This document shows positions 48,481-59,018 of a DNA stretch of 64,000 nt, in pieces. The notes under the pieces are model-generated. The model was not told the DNA's origin. It made no database searches and saw only the letters and a list, made by a program, of their open reading frames with translations. Every line of letters starts with the position of its first letter. Positions within the stretch are counted from its first letter, which is position 1. The stretch covers positions 29,917,393 through 29,981,392 of the forward strand of contig OX388350.1 in NCBI GenBank assembly GCA_947579665.1, given 5' to 3'. Source of the stretch: Sympetrum striolatum (Eukaryota > Arthropoda > Insecta > Odonata > Libellulidae). Position numbers and translations under genes: made by a program.

Positions 48481-49100
48481 AAATGTTATTGTAACTTCTT
48501 GAATTTTTCAAGAATCTCTGATTACTATAGAGAGGAGCATTTAAAGAGGGAAGAAAGCCAAGAAAGTTGGTAACTACCACTACCACAGCACCATTCCTTC
48601 CAGCTTCTCTCCTCCTCAAATGAGACAGCCTTGCAATAACTGCATTTAGGACAAGGTGGATCTAATACCGAAGACTTTTTCAAAGCTATACGAAAAATAT
48701 CATTTAATATCCAACCAGCACAAATTTGACTCTGATAATTCAGACTGAAGTGGCCCTATCTCATCACCAGTACTACAACTAAGAAGTGATGTAACTGGAG
48801 AACAATAAAGGCTGATTGACAGAAATTAACAATCCTATGATCTACATCTAACCATTAGACTACGAGTAGGATTTTATACCACTTGTACATTAATATTAGT
48901 ATTAATTGAGTTTAGACTTCAATGGGGAATTTGCATACATTTTGTATCAAGTGTGATGTTAGTGTACCTTGTACGAAATTTTCCCACCAATTCAAATATA
49001 TAAGTTAAAAGTACCTGTGACAATCACAAATGTTATTACTTGCTCTCCAAAAAGTTGATAAAAGTCACGTGATCTGAAATGCATCCTCATTGGTTTGACA
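48481..49100. other. No supported gene
   Basis: The stretch lies between two LINE fragments on the same strand. It may contain degraded LINE sequence, but no motif is readable. Confidence 0.4.
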
Positions 49101-50675
49101 TCACCGCACAGCATAGCTACCCCGTTGATGCTGTTGAGCACGTTTCTTTTGGAGGATAAAATTTTCCATCCTGACCAAGTGATCTATTGTGGACCTTCCT
49201 TGTCGAAATCCACATTGAATATTACTTAGTAATTTGTGTTTATCAAGGTACCAAACCAGTCTTCGATTTACCATCTTCTCCATCACCTTGCAGAGGCAAC
49301 TGGTCAAAGAAATCGGCCTGTAGCTAGTAGGTAGGCGATTGTCTTTACCCTGCTTTGGGATAGGGATAATAATAGATTTCCGCCAAGTTACTGGAAATAT
49401 GCCCTCACACCAGATTCGATTAAGTATCTCCAGGAGCTGCTCCATTCCCGAAAGAGGAAGGTTTCTTAGGACTGCATTGTGCACTTGGTCAATACCAGGG
49501 CAAGTGTCCTTAGTGCTCCCTATGGCAGCCGATAACTCCCACATATTGAATTGATCGTAGTAGGGAGCAGCGAGATTACCCATTAAGTGATTGATAGGGA
49601 TGCGCTCTACTCTGTGTCTGATAAGTCGGAATGAGTCATCATAATTATCATTGCTGCTCATCTTTGAGTAGCGCTGACCAAGAGCATTACTTATGTCTTG
49701 CGGGGTTGTCAGCATCTGGTTCTCAACTTCAAGGTGGGTGATGGTTGAGCTGCAGAGGGTTCCGGTAATACTTTTGACTTTTTTCCAGACTTCTGTGATG
49801 GCGGTTCTGTGGGTTATTGTGGAGACATACTCGACCCACGATGCTTTCTTTGCAGCTTTCACAGTCAGCCGTGCCTTTGCTTTCAGTCTCCGGAAGGAAG
49901 CCAGATTGCTGGTAGTTGGGTATTTTTGAAAGATGCGTAATGCTCTTTTTCTCTTCCGGATGGCTTCGGCACACTCATCGTTCCACCATGGGACAGAGTG
50001 GTGGGCTGGTCGGTGTGACGACTTTGGTATGCAAGAACTGGCTGCTTGGATTATCGCTGCTGTGAAGTCTTCTATCTTTTGTGAGCTGTCAGTATTTGCA
50101 TTGCCAACAAAGTTAAAAACTGTTTTAAAAACATGCCAGTTTGCTTTATGTAAGAGCCAACTTCTTGCATGAGTAAAGTGCTCCATTGCATAGCCAGGCT
50201 TTTCTAAAAGTAATGGGATGTGGTCACTACCACACAGATCGGAGTGACCAGACAGGTTAAAAGACGTTGCAATGGGACTAGAGCATATGACTAAATCAAT
50301 CACACAATCACCATTAAAAGAGTTAAAACGTGCCTTTTCCTCTTCATTCAGTAAAATTAGATTAAAATCGTTTAAAATTTTCTCAATAAGGCGACCTCTG
50401 CCATTGGCATTGTGTCCCCCCATAGAGTGCTGTGGGCGTTGAAGTCGCCCAGGAGCACAAATGGTCTCGGCAGTTGTTGAATGAGACCCTCCAGGTTTTC
50501 TCTGGTTACGGGTGCCCACTCAGGAAGGTAGATGTTACAGAATGTGACTCTATCTGGGATGCAACATTTCACCGCAACAGCCTGTAGGGGGGTATTGAGT
50601 GTTACTTGGGAGGTGTATAGGGCCTCCCGGAGGGCAATAGCCACCCCACCCCTAGCTCTGTTGCCACTCGAGTGT
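49101..50675 (-). pseudogene. I/Nimb-like LINE, endonuclease plus partial reverse transcriptase
   Basis: On the minus strand the element begins inside the APE-type endonuclease (ARGGVAIALREAL, LGDFNAHSTLWGD; 50644-50430). It switches frame near 50420 and continues 472 codons (50519-49101) through the end of the endonuclease (SDHIPLLLE), the linker (WWNDECAEAIRKRKRA) and the first RT blocks (YRPISLTSCLCKVMEKMVNR, GFRQGRSTIDHL). The catalytic Y-x-D-D block is missing because the sequence breaks at 49101. APE nicks the target and RT copies the RNA there. The copy is 5'-truncated and dead. Its left flank on this strand is a THAP-gene sequence. Confidence 0.88.
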
Positions 50676-50679
50676 TTTA

Positions 50680-50997
50680 TTTAAGTTAATCCCTTTCCTC
50701 TCCTCTTTTGCTTTTTTTGCCTGCACTGCTACTGAGTGTTGCCTTACTGAAAAGGATGTCATAATGCTTTTGCAGGGGGAGCAGACAGGAGGAAGATGAG
50801 TCTGGGTACCCATCTCTCTTGTTTCTACCACCCTGGTGGCTACTGCAGCATTAGCTATAGTCCATTTCTTTCTCTTCTTTACATCTTTGGGAACGTAAAT
50901 AAATATCTTTTCTGGCGTAGAAATAGAGGTGCTCGTGCAACAGGGCACAATGCAGGACTTATACATTTTATGGATGCTTTTCCCGTTACGATTCATA
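50680..50997 (-). pseudogene. THAP-domain gene, exon truncated by LINE insertion
   Basis: On the minus strand an acceptor (TTTTTCATGTACGCAG) ends at 50998 and is followed at once by an ATG at 50996. The protein has THAP C2CH zinc-finger features: CIVPC, IFIYVPKD and KKRKKW. The second zinc pair is not reached. A Lys-rich stretch (QAKKAKEERKG) precedes the point, about 50680, where LINE endonuclease sequence begins. THAP proteins bind DNA and many derive from P-element transposases. The context says the gene or gene copy was cut by the LINE. Confidence 0.55.
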
Positions 50998-51092
50998 CTG
51001 CGTACATGAAAAATCAAGTGAAATAAGTTAACTGTAACAAACAAATGAGATATATACAACATTTTACGCCAAATATTCAGTTAAGAACTTAC

Positions 51093-51175
51093 CTCCACCG
51101 GCAAAAGCAGAACGACGACTGCAGCGATACCGTGCCGTGACCTCACGCCCCGAAATCCTGGTGACATAGTGTTTT
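51093..51175 (-). other. Putative non-coding first exon of the THAP gene
   Basis: A strong minus-strand donor, GGTGGAG|GTAAGT, ends an island richer in GC (51093-51175) than its surroundings. Joining it to the acceptor at 50998 would leave a 95-bp intron and put the ATG one base into exon 2. The exon's 5' limit is unknown. Confidence 0.35.
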
Positions 51176-51954
51176 CAAGCAGACAAAAATGTAGTATTTT
51201 AAAAGAGTAATATCTTTATAAAATGATATTGTACATCAGTAAAATTTTCGCCAAGTACATTTTAGATGATGAACTACTCCTTAAAAGTGTTAAAAAAATT
51301 ATGCAAATTCCCCATTTTATAGTTTAAATAATTGGTCACTAATTGTTTAGATTTGTTTGACTGAGCCATGTGTGCTGTCTCAGAAAGTTATCTAAATGCT
51401 TGTGCTGGGTAAATATTGAGAGGTTTTGTAGTAAGTTACAACTTTGATAGAGACACATATCACTGTTAAAACTGTCTGTCAGTGAGAATCTGTTTGGCTT
51501 AATGACAATTTTCCTTTTTTTGAAAAGATTAAAACATAGACATAGAAATGGGAGGAAATGAAATCGAAAGTTTCCCTAATTTTGGATATTCACAACCTGA
51601 CAAGAATGGCAGACACAGAAATGAAGACAGCAACAGCACAGGTGAAAGACAAGATACTTGAAGATTATCTATGGAGTCGAGGGGTGTCACCAGGAAGCTT
51701 GGTTCCCTAAGGTTACGATGCTAATGCTGAGAGGATGAATGAGATCACGAAGCGGATGACGGCAATTTTCGAGAACCAGCAGAACAGACAGCCTCCAACA
51801 CCCATGTAAATGTGAACTAGTAAAGTAGCTCCCAGGTTATAAGAAAGGTATATCTTTGATTAAACAGGTTTTTCATTTAGAAAATACCCAACCTGGAGAT
51901 GGTACAAGCAGCCTATTTCGAGTCATGAAGTGACAGAGCAAAAAACTCATGCAG
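51176..51954. other. No clear gene; unidentified coding-like fragment at 51540-51810
   Basis: A plus-strand frame around 51608-51815 reads as ordinary helical protein (MKTATAQVKDKILEDYL...) with one stop near 51708. It may be a piece of another element or of a host exon. No family recognised. Confidence 0.35.
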
Positions 51955-52667
51955 CACTGAGAGACACATCAGAAAACAAATGACTAAAATGGAGGAACAG
52001 TTAAAGAAAGGCAAACTAACATTCCAGACGTCGCAGAACCTAATTGCTGTTAAGTGGTGTGATAAGAGGGAGGTTTGGATGCTATCCAACTTTCACGAGC
52101 CAGAGTTTGTGAAAACCGGAAAGATTGATAGGGCAACAGGAGTTGAAGTGTTGAAGCCACATGTGACCGTAAACTATAATACGTCAATGAGGGCTGTGGA
52201 CCGTAGTGACATGATGATAAGCTCTATCGAATGCGTACAGAAGTCGAGGAAGTGGTATAGGAAGCTATTTTTTCATCTTTTGGACATAGGCCTCCTTCAT
52301 GCGTACACTTTGTACGGTCCTGGCCAAAATTAACCCAGCACCGGCAGTAAGGATTGCTAGGGAGGTGCCGCGTTAATTTTGGCCAGGAGTGTACATACAT
52401 AAAGCAAAGAAAAAGTTGGCATTATCAAAGTTTCAACTTAGCGTTGTAAGGGAAATTTTGAAAAAAGATCATCTGAGGAAATGCCATTTAGAATAACCGA
52501 AAGGCATTTCCTTGAAGCTGTTCCTGACGGAAAGAAGAAATGGTGTGTAGAGTGCAAGAAAGTGAGTAGAGAAAAGACGTGAATCAAGGTATCATTGCCA
52601 CGATTGTAATATAGGGCTGTGTGTGACTCCATGTTTTAAAGATTATCATTCTCAAAAAAATTACTAA
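51955..52667 (+). pseudogene. piggyBac transposase, C-terminal third, interrupted by a MITE
   Basis: The piggyBac (DDE_Tnp_1_7) C-terminal part is clear: LIAVKWCDKREVWMLSN, then a VNYNTSMRAVDRSDMM block and RKWYRKLFFHLLDIGLLHAY. At 52313 the frame runs into a 77-bp insertion. Skipping the insertion and one TA gives an open frame again (IHKAKKKLALSKFQL). Later frameshifts follow, then the C-terminal cysteine-rich zinc domain (WCVECKK; YHCHDCNIGLCVTPCF) to a stop at 52665. The catalytic N-terminal two thirds are absent. Confidence 0.85.
52315..52391. mobile_element. 77-bp Tc1/mariner-type MITE with TA target duplication
   Basis: Both ends carry a 28-bp terminal inverted repeat with the common core TCCTGGCCAAAATTAAC, leaving only about 21 bp between them. 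TA flanks it at 52313-52314 and 52392-52393. It lies within the piggyBac frame, and removing it with one TA reopens that frame. Confidence 0.9.
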
Positions 52668-53080
52668 TACCCAAGCAACACACCCATGTTGATTCCATGT
52701 GGATTTCTGGTGGACACGTTGACAGTGGAAAAGGCACATAGTAACCACATTGTTTTGATGTACAATTACAACAATAATTTTAATAAAGAGGCTATTTTGA
52801 AACAAATATGAGCAAAAATAATGATATTTTTTATATTTTGGTATGGATAAATAGTTTGCTATAAAATAAGTCAAGTTTTCCTTTTTTTTCTGATGTGATT
52901 TCGCTTTTGCATAATGCCCTAATTTTGCGTAATTCCCCCTCTACAGGAAAAAGAATTCATTTGAAAGTTTGGTAACTCATTTTATGAAAGCAAAAAAATT
53001 AACGCCCTGTTGACTGGTGTGATTTGACAATATGGCTTCCATGTGATATTTCAACCAGCAACCACAACCACGGACGAATC
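52668..53080. other. No supported gene
   Basis: AT-rich; no domain-bearing ORF on either strand. It may include the 3' untranslated part and terminal repeat of the piggyBac element, which I could not delimit. Confidence 0.4.
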
Positions 53081-53222
53081 GAGTCATCCGGCGCATGCGC
53101 ACTCAATTCAATTCAAGCAACAAGACAAGACCGTAGTAAACGAACACGGACGGCCGACATTTTGTATTTGTTGATTTTGTTTGATAGCACATCTTCAGCC
53201 TTTCTGGTTTTTATTGGTAAGT
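53081..53222 (+). promoter_or_regulatory. Promoter-like segment with NRF1-type palindrome and first-exon donor
   Basis: GCGCATGCGCA at 53091-53101 is a perfect NRF1-type palindrome. A GC-richer stretch with GACGGCCGACATTTTG (about 53147-53162) follows, then TTATTG|GTAAGT with a donor at 53217. This layout fits a TATA-less first exon. No downstream host exon was identified, so it may be an orphan or part of a mobile element. Confidence 0.35.
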
Positions 53223-54083
53223 TTTCTTCCCCTTCTCACTTAATTTGTTATTATTTCGATTGTTCTTTTTTTTATTGATCTAGTGCTCAATATTTATACA
53301 TTTGAGAAATCTTAGTAAAACGCCGTGGTAAAACACATGTGTTTTGAAACAAATTTCTAAAACGTGTTCAGCATCAGAACTAGGTAATTTAGTATTTAAT
53401 CGATGACATAATTAATCGCTGTCTTTATTTAAATATTTTAAACAACAATTTAAAATTATAAGCTTAAAATTTTGGTGTTGAAAACTACTTTGTTTTTTAT
53501 CAAAAGTATAATCAGTATTATTATTAATATTGGAAATAAAAACGACGAATTCAAATTTTGAATATATTTTTATTTTTCTTAATAGAAAATTTGTTAAAAG
53601 AACCATAATTAGTTTATTGGATGTGTTTTATTTTCTCATTATTTTGATTAAAACTTGTTATTGGATAGTAATTGCCTCATTAACCTATAATAAATAGTGA
53701 TTAGATAATCAGTTAAGACAACTTATTGTATCCCTAAGGTTTACAGTATCATTGTACTTGGCTGCGTGAGTAAAGATAATGGCCAAAAGAGTATTAGTAG
53801 TATTAAAATTTTTTGGCGCGTCAACCGCTAGGTTATTTGTGCCAGTGACTCAAAAAAAAAAATCTGATGTGGCCAGCACATGACTTTCTCCATATATAAG
53901 ATGTAAATATTTATCTACGGCAGTAATTTCGAACTCTATATTCCATCTAAACTTGGAAGATGAGTGATTAATTTATATATTATTATCTTTAACGTCACAA
54001 AAATTATAAATAATGTTTTTTGGGACATGATCGATGAAAAACGATGAAATTGGCCTTTTGCCCATAGAGCCCATAAATAAATT
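53223..54083. other. AT-rich stretch, no gene
   Basis: This would be the intron after the donor at 53217 if that exon is real. The last 80 bp may be degraded 5' sequence of the LINE that follows. Confidence 0.4.
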
Positions 54084-55796
54084 ATGTATAAAATATTAAC
54101 AATATTAACGCCCGACGATTTGAACGAACATTTCGTTAACAACTACACAAAAATAACACCAAATGAATTACACGAGTCACTTTTGTCGATATCCAGACTA
54201 ACTCCACTTACCAAGTCAGAATTCAAATTTAAGCCTTTATCCATCAGTGAAGTAAAAAGTTCCCTCTTAGCTATAAAATCCAATGCCACAGGAATCGATG
54301 GTATCCCGATTCAATTCATCCATAAAATCCTTTATGCCTTCCTTCCTTATATCACGCATATATTTAATTCCTCTATTTCCCAAGGTATCTTTCCATCTCA
54401 ATGGAAAACCTCAGTAATACACCCTATTCCTAAAGTAAGCACTCCACACAATGCTAATGATTTCCGCCCGATAAGTATTCTTCCATCACTATCCAAGGGT
54501 CTCGAACGCCTAGTGCATCAGCAGCTTACTAAATTTTTATCTGAGAACAATCTCTTCGATCCTTTCCAGTCTGGCTTTAGGCGTCACCACAGCACCTCCA
54601 CTGCACTTACTAAAGTCACAGATGACATCAAAATAGCCATGGATAGTAAGAAAATAACTTTTCTTGCTCTAATTGACCTTAGTAAAGCATTCGATTCAGT
54701 AGAGATTGATTTACTCTTAGCCAAACTGAAGAGATTTAATCTTTCCCATTCCACCTTATCATGGTTTTCCTCATACCTTGTGAACAGATCTCAAACTTGC
54801 TTCACCAATGACAGTTATTCCTCCATATTGGTTAACAATCATGGCGTTCCTCAGGGATCTATTATCGGTCCTTTGTTATTCTCCCTCTACCTTCAGGACC
54901 TATCCTCGCACTTGAATCACACTTCTTATCATTTATACGCTGACGACCTGCAAATATATCTATCAACAGAACCAAAAAATTCCTTAGAAGCTATTCAACT
55001 TATGAATAATGATATCTCCCTCCTACATTCATGGCTTCACTCTTTGGCACTCAAAATTAATCCCAGCAAATCTCAAGCCATAATTTTTGGTTATCCAAAG
55101 ACACTTAGTAACATCAGCATAACCACGCTACCTGGAATAAAAATTGAAAATACTGAAATCGATTACAGCTCATCTGTAAATAACCTAGGAGTAAAACTTG
55201 ATCAATCCTTTACTTGGATTCCTCAAGCATCAGCTGTCTGCAAGAAGTCTTACTCAACTATCCATAGTATGAAACGATTGAGACATATACTACCACTTCA
55301 GCTAAAGAAATTACTCGTTCAAGCATTAGTTTTTCCTATCTTTGACTATTCTGACACACTTATAAATGAAGCAAACAAAGCAGTAACTTCTAAGTTGGAC
55401 AGAGCATTTAATCATGCTATCAAGTTCATCTTCAATGCCAAAAAATCGGATCACGTGACCCCACTATTCAAAGAATTGAAATGGCTACGTCTTCACTCAA
55501 GAAGAAAACTGCATACCCTTAACCTCGTTCACAAAGTTCTTAATAAAAGTTGTCCCAGTTACTTTATTAACTATTTTACTAATCTTAACAATTCAAAACT
55601 ACTAGGAACTCGTCCCTCCGGCAAACTCTCGATACCAGTTCATAAAACAGATATATGCAGTAAAACGTTTCTAGTACTTGGAGCAAAATACTGGAATGCA
55701 TATACCCATTCTAAATCAGCGCAATCATCTTTCCCCACTTTCAAGCGTGATATCACTGATAGACTATTCAATTCTGAGCATCAACTATCCTTTTAG
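54084..55796 (+). CDS. CR1/L2-group LINE reverse transcriptase, 570 codons, 5'-truncated element
   Basis: The RT of a non-LTR retrotransposon copies its RNA at a nicked target. RT blocks are in order: DFRPISILPSLSKGLE (about residue 126), FQSGFRRHHSTSTAL (161), LIDLSKAFDS (197), GVPQGSIIGPLLF (254), the catalytic YADD (285-288) and a thumb. The C-terminus has the FNAKKSDHVTPLFKELKWL and RRKLHTLNL type seen in CR1/L2/Rex-like elements. The APE endonuclease that should precede it is absent, so the copy is 5'-truncated at about 54060. The first ATG at 54084 is probably just internal. No stops over 1.7 kb suggests a recent insertion. Confidence 0.9.
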   Translation: MYKILTILTPDDLNEHFVNNYTKITPNELHESLLSISRLTPLTKSEFKFKPLSISEVKSSLLAIKSNATGIDGIPIQFIHKILYAFLPYITHIFNSSISQGIFPSQWKTSVIHPIPKVSTPHNANDFRPISILPSLSKGLERLVHQQLTKFLSENNLFDPFQSGFRRHHSTSTALTKVTDDIKIAMDSKKITFLALIDLSKAFDSVEIDLLLAKLKRFNLSHSTLSWFSSYLVNRSQTCFTNDSYSSILVNNHGVPQGSIIGPLLFSLYLQDLSSHLNHTSYHLYADDLQIYLSTEPKNSLEAIQLMNNDISLLHSWLHSLALKINPSKSQAIIFGYPKTLSNISITTLPGIKIENTEIDYSSSVNNLGVKLDQSFTWIPQASAVCKKSYSTIHSMKRLRHILPLQLKKLLVQALVFPIFDYSDTLINEANKAVTSKLDRAFNHAIKFIFNAKKSDHVTPLFKELKWLRLHSRRKLHTLNLVHKVLNKSCPSYFINYFTNLNNSKLLGTRPSGKLSIPVHKTDICSKTFLVLGAKYWNAYTHSKSAQSSFPTFKRDITDRLFNSEHQLSF

Positions 55797-56476
55797 CACC
55801 TGACATCATTCCAACACCTACCGGTAAATTTCTTACATTAGAGCATGGATGCTACTTGATTCACTTATTACTTTGTTGATCTTTGAATACTTCTCATCTA
55901 CCGTATCCTCTTTCCTTTTCTTTTTTACAGGCACCTCCATTTAACAGGAATTACCTTAACAATGACAAGGACTTCAAGACAGTCCATGAAAACATCTATT
56001 GACAAATGCCTCCGGCTGAAGAAATTTTATAAAATTTTTAATATACTATATTGTAGCTTATAGAATATCAGATTTTTTAGTTTATTATAGCTTTAAACTT
56101 TTATTATAACTAACTATCAATTAGGTCTTCTATACATTTTGTTAAATTTACTTTATCAAACAATTGTTCATATATAATCTTTTTCACTTTTCATATATCT
56201 ATGTTTGTGTATTATTGTATTTATTTCTATTACTGTGTTTTCGCGGGTTTTTTTTCACCCCCCTTCTTTGTGGGTGTTTTCCCGCAACGTGGGTTTTTTC
56301 TTAGTCAACCTTCAGTTGCATAGATTTTTTCCCACACCCTTCTCTTTTTTTTTGTATTTTTTTTAATAAGTTGAGTTTTTTAAAATGTAACGACATACGA
56401 GGTTAGGTGGAAGAGAGGCCCACCTGGGCCTAACCTCGCCAATAAAGGGTCAAACTAACTAACTAACTAACTAACA
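55797..56476 (+). other. LINE 3' UTR with terminal stem-loop and AACT tail
   Basis: A T-rich 3' UTR follows the RT ORF. Near its end CGAGGTTAGG at 56398-56407 pairs exactly with CCTAACCTCG at 56429-56438, and AGGTGG can also pair with CCACCT inside. AATAAAGGGTC follows, and the element ends in (AACT)n at 56453-56475, nearly six units. L2/CR1-type elements are known to end in short tandem repeats and a 3' hairpin recognised by their RT. Confidence 0.8.
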
Positions 56477-56557
56477 ATAAATATGTAAATAAAAACCAAC
56501 AGAAGGAGTAACCCTCCTAAAGCAGAGCTAAGCTCGTCTTCAGAGAGGGCTGTAGCT

Positions 56558-58300
56558 TCATATATGGTTGTACAGACCTGCTTCTCTGAGAAACTGTAAG
56601 ACATTATCTAGTTTTACTGGGTCATTCCCTAAAACATCCCTGAGATCACCTCTGATATGCAGTTTGTTCTTTAAAGCCTGATATTGCTCACAGTCAGTCA
56701 AAATATGTTTTACAGAGAGCGGGGTGTTGCATTTAGTGCATATGGGAGCTGGTTCACCTTTGAAAAGGAATGAGTGGGTCAGGTTACAGTGGCCTATTCG
56801 CAGACATGCGATCACTACCTCCTCTCGCCTATTGTTTCGGAGGGAAGACTGCCATTGTGACACAGTAGGTTTTATCTCCCGAAGTTTATTTCCCTGTAAG
56901 TCCTGCCAATTTTTTTTGCCATTTTTGATGGATCTTTTCCCTGAGCATGATCCGTAGGTCACATGAAGTGAGATATGTTGAGTCCCTACACGGTTTTAAG
57001 AGAGCACTCTTAGCAGCTGCATCAGCCTTCTCATTCCCTGTGATGCCAACATGTCCTGGTACCCAACAGAATATTACTCTGTTCCCACGTGAGTGTAGAG
57101 CTATGAGAGATGAATGAATCTCCTGTACGAGAGGATGTGTGGGGAAGAGGGATGTGATGGCTTGTATGGCACTTAGTGAGTCTGTGCATATTATGACGGG
57201 CTTGTCACATGATTCCATTTGCTGCACTGCTGTCTTTATTGCATAAAGTTCTGCAGTGTATATGTTACAGTTTGGGTGTAATTTTAATCCCACCACTCCA
57301 GTAGTGGGAGAGACAACTGCACAAGCAACATTTGAATCGGATCTTGACCCATCAGTAAAAATAGGAGTGTATCTGTGATAGTGAGACAGGATCTCAGCAA
57401 AGCTTTGCTGGTACAACTGTGGAGCTGTTGATGCTTTTGGCAGTCTGGATAGTAGAGTCAGGGATTTGGGGAAAGGGACATGCCAAGGAACATGCCCTGG
57501 AGGTCCACTAGCGTACACTGGTGGTAAATCCACCACAATATTCTCTAAAAGTTGCTTTAGTCTAACTGGCAGGGGTTTGGTTGCCCTTTGTCTATTGTTG
57601 AAAAGTGTTAAAAAAACGTGGGTTAAAAATGATTTTATGGCAAGGGTGTGTTTTCAGGGATAAAATTTTGCTTATGTAATTGCACATTAGAGTCTCCCTT
57701 CTTGTTGCGAGAGGTGGTTCTCCTGAGTCAGCATAGAGGCTAACAATAGGGCTAGTCCTAAAGGATCCTGTTGCCAGCCGTAAACCAGCGTGGTGTATGG
57801 AGTTTAAGGGTCATAGATAGGACATTCAAGCTGAGGAGTATAAGAAGCATCCATAGTCCATCTTTGATCGCACTAGAGCTCGGTAAATCCTTAGCATTGA
57901 AGATCTGTCAGCTCCCCATGCATGATTGGCAAGGTGCCGTAAGATATTTACAAGTTTAAAACATCTGTTCTTCAGGTTGTTGATGTGCGTTCGCCAGTTC
58001 AGCTTCCTTTCCAAGTCCATACCAAGGAAGCATACGGTTTCGACTACAGGTAAAAGGTGGTTGTTGAGCTTGAGGCAAGGTTGGGGGAAAAGGCCCCTTA
58101 GCCTGTGAAAATGAACACATTTGGATTTTTCTTTTGAAAAGCGAAAGCCATTAGTTAGAGACCACATTTTCAGTCTGTTGAGAGTGAGTTGTAGTTTTTT
58201 TAAAGCTCCTTCACTAATGCTTGAAATAATGAAATATCTTTCATTACTGTTACCATATGATTTTTGACCTTCTAAGCACATCCTTTTAACGTTGGGAGTA
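56558..58300 (-). pseudogene. I-group LINE: RT thumb, RNase H and Cys-His knuckle, broken
   Basis: Minus-strand order from the right: RT C-terminal part (WSLTNGFRFSKEKSKCVHF, then FLGMDLERKLNWRTHI and YRALVRSKMDYG; 58250-57826), a broken stretch (57825-57540), and RNase H (57536-56886) with catalytic-type FTDGSRSD, TAELYAIKTA, CTDSLSAI and the HVGITGNEKADAAAK end. After a frame change comes the C-terminal knuckle IGHCNLTHSFLF, CTKC...H...C, stopping at 56558. RNase H in a LINE points to the I group. The YADD block and everything before it is missing at about 58270-58300. The 3' UTR begins at about 56557 and the 3' end lies near 56480-56520, next to the AACT tail of the plus-strand LINE. Confidence 0.85.
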
Positions 58301-58439
58301 TTTGATTTGTCCATAAGTCTTATGGGAATTTTCATCCCCGAGGCTCCCCACCCACCACGGAGCCCAACAGGGGGACGCTGAACTTCAGCGCCAGGGCTAC
58401 CTCGAGGATATAGCTTAGCAACCACTGTCTACACAAGCT

Positions 58440-58855
58440 TAAAGTGGCTCCAGTGGTCCCAAACTACCCTGCTGGCATACGCTCAAAAGGAGCCGCCAGC
58501 AGCCGATTGACCGGGAGTGGGCCATTCCCGGCCGCCCGTCTAGGAGAGGCAGGGGCCAAAGTGGAGTGCTGGGGATGCCTCCCCCTAAGGGGAAGTCCTC
58601 TCCCCCAAGGGAGCCTCCCAAGGGAGCCCCCCAAGGGAGGCCCCCTCAGCCACCAGGATCCCCTTTCCCCCCGACACGGGTCGCCATGCACAGCAAACGC
58701 ATGGGTGGGCATTCTGCACACAGAGAGGGCCAGCAATAAATGATAAGAGAAGATGATGGGGGTGATTGACATGATAAAAGAGTTGATGGAGCATGAGAGC
58801 CCTCCCTGTGTCCCCCCCTCACCACGTGGAGGAACCCACAATGAGGGGAAATTAT
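58440..58855 (+). mobile_element. 3' end fragment of a GC-rich LINE family
   Basis: The last 160 bp (58697-58855) match the 3' end of the element at 58990-61085: CACACAGAGAGGGCCAG, then ATGAGAGCCCTC and CCCCCCTCACCAC.TGGAGGAACC. The upstream part has tandem CCCAAGGGAGCC words (58590-58650). A short frame ends HREGQ in both copies, so this is probably the ORF2 C-terminus plus 3' UTR. Confidence 0.6.
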
Positions 58856-59018
58856 ATTATCTAAAACTATTATAAGAAATACAATATACTTATATATCAT
58901 ATTTATGGAGATATATTGAAAACCGGAAATGAGCTTTGATGAATGAAGCTCGACTTCCGGTTAACCGATTTACTCCAAAAACTAATCAACCCTGACAGCA
59001 CACACCACAGTACTATAT
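58856..59018. repeat. AT-rich spacer with an interrupted hairpin
   Basis: AACCGGAA..GAGCTT at 58921-58936 pairs with AAGCTC...TTCCGGTT at 58946-58962, leaving a 9-nt loop. It may mark the 5' end of the LINE that follows or a small foldback element. Confidence 0.6.

Noticed and set aside
48182..50675. One continuous LINE from 50675 to 48182
   Set aside because: The RT frame breaks at 49101 before the YADD block, and 600 bp without recognisable RNase H lies between. It could be one degraded element, but this is not supported.
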